Assembly: GCA_900769765.1 (NCBI GenBank)
Contig: CAAGHW010000100.1
Coordinates: 1 to 12,247 of the forward strand
Origin: Bacteroidaceae bacterium
Lineage (GTDB): Bacteria; Bacteroidota; Bacteroidia; Bacteroidales; Bacteroidaceae
Reading direction: 5' to 3'
DNA: 12,247 nt
This document shows positions 6,454 through 12,247 of this stretch, piece after piece (the stretch's first letter is position 1; every line of letters begins with the position of its first letter). The notes beneath the pieces were generated by a model. That model searched no databases and was not told the origin of the DNA. It saw only the letters and a list, made by a program, of their open reading frames with translations. Position numbers and translations under genes: made by a program.

Positions 6454-6693
6454 CTACCCCTCAATTCCCTTTAATGTCTGTTGCAATAATGCACCCAAAT
6501 CGTCATCGCCCTGGTCGCGTTCCTTATTCAATTTTACAAGGAAATCGGCAGTAGTCTTCAATGCCTGGTTTATTGTACCGGGGTCTTCGCAGTCGTGGGT
6601 GAGCTTTTCGAGCCGGCCTATAAGCCTGTGGAAAAGTTCTAATGTCTCATTGTGTACATCTTCGAGTGTGATATTGTTCTTTCTGTTTTTCAT
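6454..6693 (-). CDS. Small hypothetical protein, first gene of the phage-like block, leftward
   Basis: This 79-residue protein is not recognised. It is predicted to be mostly helical and soluble: a basic N-terminus (MKNRKNN), an amphipathic helix around ETLELFHRLIGRLEKL, a second around INQALKTTADFLVKLNKE, then an acidic patch DQGDDD and a short C-terminal helix. No signal or membrane segment is seen. The size and helical make-up would fit a phage DNA-packaging accessory or a regulator, but no motif supports either. It is transcribed away from the rightward virion genes. An exact -7 box match lies 20 nt before its start codon, which favours it being a real gene. Confidence 0.6.
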   Translation of the reverse strand: MKNRKNNITLEDVHNETLELFHRLIGRLEKLTHDCEDPGTINQALKTTADFLVKLNKERDQGDDDLGALLQQTLKGIEG

Positions 6694-6712
6694 ATTATAG
6701 ATTCTTTATCTG

Positions 6713-6720
6713 CAAAAATA
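6713..6720 (-). promoter_or_regulatory. Possible -7 promoter box for the leftward 79-residue gene
   Basis: On the minus strand this reads TATTTTTG, an exact match to the Bacteroidota TAnnTTTG element, placed 19 nt before the start codon at 6693. No TTTG is present at the expected -33 position, which falls beside the arm of the 16-bp inverted repeat, so a regulator bound there could supply activation or block access. Confidence 0.35.
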
Positions 6721-6739
6721 AATAATGCAGCCTCTTTGT

Positions 6740-6795
6740 GGTTGCTGTAATGACAAAATAAACCTCTTGCCGGGCTTTATGTCATTACAGCAACC
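6740..6795. repeat. 16-bp perfect inverted repeat between the divergent phage genes
   Basis: GGTTGCTGTAATGACA (6740-6755) is repeated inverted and without mismatch as TGTCATTACAGCAACC (6780-6795), separated by 24 nt that include GCCGGGC. It lies between the leftward 79-residue gene and the rightward virion operon. It is upstream of both start codons and therefore not a terminator for either. It may be a two-half-site operator, a leader hairpin of the rightward transcript, or a recombination or processing site. Confidence 0.75.
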
Positions 6796-6836
6796 TTATT
6801 CTTTTGTTCCGATATTTCTTTTGCACCAAAAAAGTT

Positions 6837-7358
6837 ATGGCACTATCAATGATTTTAAGCGGAATAAATGGGGCGTTAGGTCTCTATTCCACAGTGAAGG
6901 GAATGATTGATTCTTCTGAGGCAAAGAAGAAGCAGAGTAAGTTAAGACAGGCTGCGCAGAACGAGGAGAATGCATGGTATCGCAGGAATTACTACGGTAA
7001 TTTTATGGAAAACTCGGCATCCAAGGCTGCGATAAAACGAGTTGAGAACACCTTGCGGCGTAACAATGCGCAGGAACGTGCGCGTGGCGTCATTACAGGC
7101 TCTACTCCCGAGATGACTGTTGCGCGTAACGAACAGGGATTGCGCGCTATGGGAAATGTGATAGATAATCTTGCAGCAGCCGATGGCAACAGAAAGACGA
7201 ATGTGGATATGGCGCATAAGCAGAGCAATCTTGCTCTCAACAGTGCCGAGCAACAGCAGTTGTCACTCGATGAACGTATGGCCAAGTCGGCAGCAACAAA
7301 CGGGTACAATCTTTTCCAGAATGCTATGCTTGGAGCAAACTGGGGAAAAGAGAGATAA
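6837..7358 (+). CDS. Putative phage internal virion (DNA-ejection) protein
   Basis: The ATG at 6837 gives 173 residues; an upstream TTG at 6804 is less likely because it adds an unrelated stretch. Residues 2-24 are a Gly-containing hydrophobic segment (ISGINGALGLYS type). The rest is a long charged, Gln/Asn/Ala-rich helical region with Arg-rich patches (ENTLRRNNAQERARG). In its middle, ITGSTPEMTVARNEQG (87-101) interrupts the helix. This architecture is that of small ejection or pilot proteins such as T7 gp14 and P22 gp7: short hydrophobic N-terminus, helix, Gly-Ser-Thr turn, helix. I see no direct sequence identity to these. It is the first gene of the rightward cluster that leads to the giant virion protein and the portal, which supports the role. 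Function is inference. Confidence 0.7.
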   Translation: MALSMILSGINGALGLYSTVKGMIDSSEAKKKQSKLRQAAQNEENAWYRRNYYGNFMENSASKAAIKRVENTLRRNNAQERARGVITGSTPEMTVARNEQGLRAMGNVIDNLAAADGNRKTNVDMAHKQSNLALNSAEQQQLSLDERMAKSAATNGYNLFQNAMLGANWGKER

Positions 7359-7391
7359 ATCCCATAGTCGAATTCTAAACAAAATTTATCA

Positions 7392-7676
7392 ATGCAAAGA
7401 ACTTATAGCAACTGCAATTCCGGCGAGTTGTTGGCCCGGTTTCTTTTGCGCAGGGAAAAGATGCTCCGCAATAGGCGTTACAGGAATAATGTGATGGATT
7501 TTATGACATTGCTATCGCATTATATTCCCCAAAAGACTGTAGCGGAGATGCCTGTTACAAAAGGGTTATATGAATTTTTCTGTAAGAGGCATGCCGAAAA
7601 TCCTTATGGCGGATTTGCAGTGAGTGTGGCGATTGAGAGATTGCCGGTAAAATTGAAGAAAACAGTAAAAAAATAA
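7392..7676 (+). CDS. Small basic hypothetical protein in the virion operon
   Basis: This 94-residue protein of unknown function lies 33 nt after the putative ejection protein and 13 nt before the 1319-residue gene, all on the same strand, so it is almost certainly in the same operon. It is strongly basic: an Arg-rich segment LLRREKMLRNRRYRNN (residues 18-35) and a Lys-rich tail ending VKLKKTVKK. The middle (DFMTLLSHYIPQ, YEFFCKRHAENPYGG) looks like a small folded helical domain. No signal peptide is present. A nucleic-acid- or scaffold-binding role is possible but unsupported by any known motif. Confidence 0.6.
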   Translation: MQRTYSNCNSGELLARFLLRREKMLRNRRYRNNVMDFMTLLSHYIPQKTVAEMPVTKGLYEFFCKRHAENPYGGFAVSVAIERLPVKLKKTVKK

Positions 7677-7689
7677 AAAAAACAAAGTT

Positions 7690-10600
7690 ATGTTATTTGA
7701 AAACAGCGAAAACAACAAGAAACGGAAGGTGCAGGATGTTTATCCTTCTGTTGATGCGACACCTGTTTACGATGGTGTGGATAACGTGTTCGGGAATGAT
7801 TCTTTTCATATTACTCCCGAGTGGGATGCTGCAAAGAGACGCACGGCACGCAAACTCGATAATCTGACAATGCCTGTCGATAACAAGGTGTCCCAGAATC
7901 GTTTCAAGAGCTCTTTCGGGAACTATATGGTACCTAAGGATACTCCCGAACGGCACCGCAGGAATTATGCCTTGTCGGAAGAGGCTCTTGACGATGTGGT
8001 GGGTGATTATTATAACAACACCCTGAAAGGTAACTTTGAGAAGAAACGCAAGGAGTCGAAAAAGAGAGGACACGACGAGTATATGAGCTATGCTTCGGTG
8101 CCTGGTGCCGACCCTGTCGATGCTTTCAAAGCCTCGATGCGTGCCGATGACCCTATGCGTGTCGTTGATGATACAATGATGGATGTTGATGATGAGACAC
8201 CTGCGAGAGAGGTCGCTCCTTTGGCTTCGTATGGCGGTTATGATGCCGATGAGTATGTCGAGAAGTTTGTAAAACCATCGTTACGCAACAGAATGGTCGG
8301 GGAGTATATAAAAGAGAATACTCCCAAGAGCAGTGCCGAATATGTAATGCGTTCGGCTCTTGACAATTCTCTTATGGGCAAGATGGGAGCGATGGGTATG
8401 AATATCGACAAGAGTGCAAGGAACAACCGTATGCTTGCCACCGAGGGTGTTGGCAATTATGATTCAAGGCGTGTCGAGGATTTTGCTGCCGGTGTAGGAA
8501 GCTTGCTCATCGACTCTCCTGTCTTCTCGGGGCTGGGCTCTGCCGCATCGTCGGCTGTGGGGCGTGTCACATCCAAGGCAACGGAACGGCTTGCCGAGAC
8601 GGTGCTGTCGCGTTACAAAGGCAAGCTCGTCAGCAAGGAGTTCGCCGATGCCGTAGCCGGAAAGGTCATCAAGGACAGGCTTAAGAGCCGAATATTGCAG
8701 AGTTCTGCTACGCAAGGACTTACACTTGGCGGATATGACATCGCGAACAGTGTTGCCGATGACATACTTTATAATGGAACTGTCAACATTGGAAAGGCAG
8801 CCGGCTCTTTCGCCAAAGGTTTCGCGACAGGTGCTGCCGTGGGTACGGTGGGTACAGCCTTGAAGGCGCGCTCAAAAGGTCTTACAGGCGGAAAGAAACT
8901 GCTCTCGTCGGCAGGTGTATTGAGTGCCGAGTCGGCAGTCTTTACCGCAGGTACGGAACTCGAAAAACTTGCTCATGGGGTAGAGGTGACACCTGTTGAC
9001 CTTGTGAACGATTTTGCCGGCAGTGCCGCAACGCTGCTTACAATGCGCATGTCACATTGGGTACCAAAAGGTGCTATGCAGAAACTGAATGCTGACGGAA
9101 GGGTGAAAGAGGAATTCCGCCTCTCCAATTCGGAACGTCAGGAGCTGCGTGAGCAGAATGTAGACCCCGAAGGGTTCATGAGTGTATTGGAAAAGGAGTT
9201 GCGCATGCCGTCGTTGGGCAGTGCGAATGCAAAGCGCTTGAAAGAGGATTATGCGATGCTCATGACGAACGACAAATTGTCGGCATCGGCAAAATCGAAG
9301 CTTATGTATCTTGTAGAGAACAAGGTTACATCTACTCCGCCTGCCGTGTTCGACTATCATGTAGAGAAGAATGCCGATGGCGTATGGGATGTAATGATGT
9401 ACGATGCTGGCGGCAAACTGCTTGAAAAACTCTCTTTCCAGACACCGAGCAGGGTGAAAAGTCATCTTATACTTCAGCGTGGTGGTATCCGCAAGAACAG
9501 AATTGCCCATTACGAAAGGGAACTAACTTCGGATGTCGATTCGCAGAACTTCCTGAATCAGGCGGGGCTCTATGCCAAAGAGAGTGGTGTCGATGCCGAT
9601 ATGGTTGCCGAAGCGATGTATAAAACGGCAAGAAACGAGAGGCTGAATGAAATGGAATATAAGATAATGTACGATATTGCACGACGTTCATCGGCGAATG
9701 AATCGCAAATGAACAGATATCTCGCCGAGGCACGACGCGAGATTGAAGAACGCTATAATCTCGGCAGGGGCGCATTGTCGTATGCTGTTGACAAACGCTT
9801 TATCGAGTGCTCCGAAAGGGAAAACAAGGCTCTTGACGAGTATGAGGCTCTTGTGCGTTCAGCTGTTGAAAGGACAAAGGGACTGCCTGCGGTGTTGCCT
9901 GGAAATGAAACCTCTGTGGAAGCTCCTTCGCGCAAGGTCGCGGACAGGAACAGCGAATATCAGGAGTACATGCGTGCTCAGGAAAGGAGACACGAAGAAG
10001 AGGCTGCCCCAAAACCTGTTGTAAACCGTAGATATGACAGGCTCGTATATGAAATTCCAGCAAACAAAGCCGGAAAGGTGTGGAATATGCGCGGCAACGA
10101 CATCACCGAAGACACCGTAAAGGAGTATGAGAAACATGGTAAGAAACTTGCCGAGAAGTTTGGAGGCGACGTCGTGTTCATTACCGATGAACATCAGATT
10201 GAGGTGCCCGACAGGAATGACTATGATGGAGTAGTTGATTACAACAATCGTCTGAATGCCTTGGGCTGGGTGAACAAAGGCAAGGTGTATATAAATCTGC
10301 CTAACATAAAGGATATGGCTGAACTCGAAAACACAATAGTTCACGAGGTCGTGGGACATGCCGGGCTCAAGAAGGTATTCGGAAATTACATGTATGACTT
10401 CCTCGAAGAGGTGTACAAGACCGCCGACGGCTCTGTGCTCTCAGGCATAAAGAAAGTGGAGAACTCTTACAGGAACTCCGATATGTACACCGTTACCGAA
10501 GAGTATCTTGCCCGTCTTTCGGAAAAGGCATATCCCAATGCTCAGGAGCGTAGCTTGTTGGTGAAGTTCAAGGATTTCATTCGGGGTATGCTTGTGAGAG

Positions 10601-11649
10601 GCAATCTCTACAAGAGTAAATATCGTCGGGTAAGCGAAAAGGATCTGCAGTCGATACTTGAAGCGCATACCCGTTCTGTTCTCAACGGTAAAGAGCGTGC
10701 AAATCATAGAAAAGAGGTGTTCAATCGCTTTGCTTCGGCCAATTTGAAAGAGGAGGGATACTATGACCGCGACGCTTATGTGCGCGACAAAACGGAGATG
10801 GCGAGCCAGGAGTCGTTCAGCAAATTCGTTCCTGAGAAATTGATAGGTGCAAAGTATTTGGTGAACTATCCTTACTATCCCGAAGATGTGCGTAAAGAGA
10901 TTGTGAAACACTCTAAAATGTCGGACAAGGAGCTTCGTGAGCAGTCCGATGCGGTAAACTATCGTTTCAAGAACGGACGCAATGACGAGAGCGAGCAATA
11001 TGCAAAGAGTTTCATGTCGCTCGAAGAGAGGCTCATGAAGCGTTATAACAGAGCGCAGGAGTATATCTCTCTGGTTGATGAGATACGCAAGTCTGCACCT
11101 CTGTTCGACAATGATGCGCATATAGCAAGGGCTTTCAAAAGTGAGTTCGGCGTTGACATGAAGAGCTTTAAGAGTATGTATCCCACATACGATGATTTTC
11201 TGTTGCACAAACTCACAGGCAAAAGGTATCCTCCTGTCGTCAGAAGAGTGTCGGAAGATGTACCACGTGAACAACATGGGGCAATAAAGGAACTCGACGA
11301 CCTCAAGAAGTTCTTTACCGGGCCGCTCGATGTGATAAACGGTGCTGCCAAAGAGGCCCGTACCAAAGAACCTGTAAAGTCGGAAAAGACTCCAGACCCT
11401 TCGGACAAAGGCAAGCTTACGCCTTTTGAGGTCTTCAAGCTGAAGAGAGCTGTCGAGGATTTTGCAAAGACGATGCTCGAAGAAGCTGAACATGAAAATA
11501 AAGTGTCGGAAGATCCTTACGGGTACGAAGAGTATCAGGAAAAAGAGCGTGAAAGACTGCAACATATCAAGGAAGAGGCCGATGAGTACCGCCGAAAATA
11601 TGAGGACACCGACGATGATGATATTCCGTCTGACTATCTAAAGAATTAA
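7690..11649 (+). CDS. Giant phage virion protein with zinc-metalloprotease-like domain
   Basis: The protein has 1319 residues. The N-terminal 250 are polar with no signal peptide. Residues 265-454 are a Gly/Ala-rich, partly hydrophobic region (GSFAKGFATGAAVGTVGTAL and similar), as seen in phage ejection proteins that enter the host envelope. Residues 455-800 are charged and helical. At 885-890 is HEVVGH, which fits the HExxH zincin motif, followed by AGLKKVFG and, 47 residues on, EEYLARLSE (Glu937/Glu938), where a third zinc ligand could sit. The preceding strands (GKVYINLPNI) fit the peptidase-like domain found in large polyvalent phage proteins. The C-terminal 200 residues are highly charged, probably coiled coil, ending in an acidic tail with DTDDDD. 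It probably travels in the capsid and is ejected with the DNA, where a protease could cut envelope or host proteins or process virion partners. The portal gene starts 4 nt later. Exact family not recognised. Confidence 0.85.
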   Translation: MLFENSENNKKRKVQDVYPSVDATPVYDGVDNVFGNDSFHITPEWDAAKRRTARKLDNLTMPVDNKVSQNRFKSSFGNYMVPKDTPERHRRNYALSEEALDDVVGDYYNNTLKGNFEKKRKESKKRGHDEYMSYASVPGADPVDAFKASMRADDPMRVVDDTMMDVDDETPAREVAPLASYGGYDADEYVEKFVKPSLRNRMVGEYIKENTPKSSAEYVMRSALDNSLMGKMGAMGMNIDKSARNNRMLATEGVGNYDSRRVEDFAAGVGSLLIDSPVFSGLGSAASSAVGRVTSKATERLAETVLSRYKGKLVSKEFADAVAGKVIKDRLKSRILQSSATQGLTLGGYDIANSVADDILYNGTVNIGKAAGSFAKGFATGAAVGTVGTALKARSKGLTGGKKLLSSAGVLSAESAVFTAGTELEKLAHGVEVTPVDLVNDFAGSAATLLTMRMSHWVPKGAMQKLNADGRVKEEFRLSNSERQELREQNVDPEGFMSVLEKELRMPSLGSANAKRLKEDYAMLMTNDKLSASAKSKLMYLVENKVTSTPPAVFDYHVEKNADGVWDVMMYDAGGKLLEKLSFQTPSRVKSHLILQRGGIRKNRIAHYERELTSDVDSQNFLNQAGLYAKESGVDADMVAEAMYKTARNERLNEMEYKIMYDIARRSSANESQMNRYLAEARREIEERYNLGRGALSYAVDKRFIECSERENKALDEYEALVRSAVERTKGLPAVLPGNETSVEAPSRKVADRNSEYQEYMRAQERRHEEEAAPKPVVNRRYDRLVYEIPANKAGKVWNMRGNDITEDTVKEYEKHGKKLAEKFGGDVVFITDEHQIEVPDRNDYDGVVDYNNRLNALGWVNKGKVYINLPNIKDMAELENTIVHEVVGHAGLKKVFGNYMYDFLEEVYKTADGSVLSGIKKVENSYRNSDMYTVTEEYLARLSEKAYPNAQERSLLVKFKDFIRGMLVRGNLYKSKYRRVSEKDLQSILEAHTRSVLNGKERANHRKEVFNRFASANLKEEGYYDRDAYVRDKTEMASQESFSKFVPEKLIGAKYLVNYPYYPEDVRKEIVKHSKMSDKELREQSDAVNYRFKNGRNDESEQYAKSFMSLEERLMKRYNRAQEYISLVDEIRKSAPLFDNDAHIARAFKSEFGVDMKSFKSMYPTYDDFLLHKLTGKRYPPVVRRVSEDVPREQHGAIKELDDLKKFFTGPLDVINGAAKEARTKEPVKSEKTPDPSDKGKLTPFEVFKLKRAVEDFAKTMLEEAEHENKVSEDPYGYEEYQEKERERLQHIKEEADEYRRKYEDTDDDDIPSDYLKN

Positions 11650-11653
11650 TGCG

Positions 11654-12247
11654 ATGAAGATGAATAAATTTCTTGATAAACGTGTCAAGCCGTCAACATC
11701 CTCAAAAAAACTCCCCGAAAAACCTTACAAGGGTGCTGCCAGGGAATTTCTTGATGAATGTGCCGCTTGCTGGAATGCTCTTGGAGAGGCTCGCCGCAAA
11801 TTGCGGCGAAGCCTTATGTACAGCTACGGCGACCAATGGGGCGACTATGTCACCGACCCGGATACCCTTGCACAGATTACCGAGGGCGAGCTGATAAAGA
11901 AAAACGGAAAAGTGCCGTTGAAGAATAATATGATTGCACCTATCCTGAGCAATATCGACGGACAGTTGCGTCAGAACCTGATGCGGCCGGTGTGTGTGGC
12001 ACGCGACAGGGAGGAGTGCAAGATTGGCGAGATGATGTCTGTTGCCATTGAATATGTACACGACATCAACGAACTCGAAGAGCTTGATGCCGACTCCATG
12101 CGTATGTTGCTCAACGGCGGCATGGTGGCGCAAAGGGTGGAGTATGGCGTCAATCCCTCAAAGGACAGACGTGATGTGTGGGTGTATAATGTAAATCCTT
12201 CGCGTCTTTTCTTCAATGCCAATCTCGAGGATGTGCGTATGTGGGAC
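11654..12247 (+). CDS. Phage portal protein, N-terminal part (runs off the window)
   Basis: The frame from ATG 11654 stays open for 198 codons to the last base, so the 3' end is outside the window. ATG 11660 is an alternative start. Two hallmarks of P22-like and related podovirus portals are present. The first is an early YGDQW block (58-62) after a helix with many basic residues (ARRKLRRSLM). The second is a segment VPLKNNMIAPILSNIDGQLR (87-106), followed by QN, which matches the 'NNMIxPIxxxxxGxxxxN' pattern of these proteins. Then come helices and NPSRLFFNANLEDVRMWD, typical of the region after the first beta sheet. The portal is the dodecameric ring at one capsid vertex through which DNA is packaged and released. 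It starts 4 nt after the giant virion gene, so translation is probably coupled. The family is typically 600-750 residues. Confidence 0.8.
   Translation, partial: MKMNKFLDKRVKPSTSSKKLPEKPYKGAAREFLDECAACWNALGEARRKLRRSLMYSYGDQWGDYVTDPDTLAQITEGELIKKNGKVPLKNNMIAPILSNIDGQLRQNLMRPVCVARDREECKIGEMMSVAIEYVHDINELEELDADSMRMLLNGGMVAQRVEYGVNPSKDRRDVWVYNVNPSRLFFNANLEDVRMWD

Larger units (their letters stand above)
6454..12247. mobile_element. Partial prophage: ejection, protease and portal module
   Basis: This inferred element covers the leftward 79-residue gene and the rightward operon ending in the portal. Support comes from the portal hallmarks, the giant ejection-type protein, the small ejection-type protein and tight spacing (33, 13 and 4 nt). 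The left edge is placed at the end of the last host-like gene's flank and is uncertain; the right edge lies outside. No integrase, terminase, coat protein or attachment repeat is visible, so whether the prophage is intact cannot be judged. Confidence 0.65.

Noticed and set aside
6804..6836. TTG at 6804 as start of the ejection-type protein
   Set aside because: It adds an 11-residue stretch unlike the rest. The ATG at 6837 begins directly at the hydrophobic segment after an A-rich leader.
7667..7690. A7 run at the end of the 94-residue gene as a programmed frameshift into the giant gene
   Set aside because: Only a +1 (or -2) slip would join the frames; the usual -1 slip on A runs would not. 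The giant gene has its own ATG, so no fusion is needed.
10441..11565. A 374-codon open frame on the minus strand inside the giant virion gene
   Set aside because: The plus-strand frame is continuous for 1319 codons with recognisable motifs. The antisense product is a Leu/Ile/Phe/His/Arg-rich string without family resemblance.
11673..11894. A 73-codon frame overlapping the start of the portal gene
   Set aside because: It lies in another frame of the portal gene, which is open for all 198 codons to the window edge and carries the portal motifs.
6454..12247. Phage satellite or gene-transfer element instead of a prophage
   Set aside because: The presence of its own portal and giant ejection-type protein argues against a satellite. 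A gene-transfer element cannot be excluded from this window, but nothing points to it.

Overview
The window looks like a piece of a Bacteroidales (gut Bacteroidota) chromosome that runs into a phage-derived block. The lineage evidence is the DUF1573 exported protein, the DUF4301 protein, a BspA-type leucine-rich-repeat lipoprotein with an acidic stretch after its lipid cysteine, A/T-rich leaders without clear Shine-Dalgarno sites, and several matches to the Bacteroidota sigma-factor promoter (TTTG, about 20 nt, TAnnTTTG). No rRNA, tRNA, CRISPR array, insertion sequence or integrase was seen.

Left part (1-4904) is ordinary core genome. The C-terminal end of a LysR-type regulator (2-436, +) converges on a minus-strand pair, and a hairpin at 439-476 lies between them. 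The pair is a long RelA/SpoT homologue (988-3192, -) followed after 62 nt by a small periplasmic DUF1573 protein (500-925, -). The RelA/SpoT homologue keeps the (p)ppGpp synthetase, TGS, cysteine and ACT regions, but all the metal-binding signatures of the hydrolase half are gone. Diverging from it is a DUF4301 protein (3325-4839, +) with a good promoter, a strong terminator and motifs that resemble UDP-sugar pyrophosphorylases.

Middle part (4905-6453) is an accessory island. A 290-nt non-coding stretch rich in nested inverted repeats leads into a BspA-like surface lipoprotein (5191-6225, +) built from nearly identical 69-bp repeats. A 22-bp perfect inverted repeat follows it. The next 180 nt hold only a short open frame that may be a gene remnant.

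Right part (6454-12247) is a phage-like module. A 79-residue gene of unknown role points left. A 16-bp perfect inverted repeat separates it from a rightward operon: a 173-residue candidate virion ejection protein, a 94-residue basic protein, a 1319-residue protein with a Gly/Ala-rich hydrophobic middle and an HEVVGH zinc-protease motif, and a portal protein open to the window edge. I read these as parts of a short-tailed-phage DNA-ejection and capsid-vertex apparatus in a prophage. The ejection-type genes come before the portal, which is the reverse of P22- and T7-type order. The prophage boundaries and its integrase are not visible.
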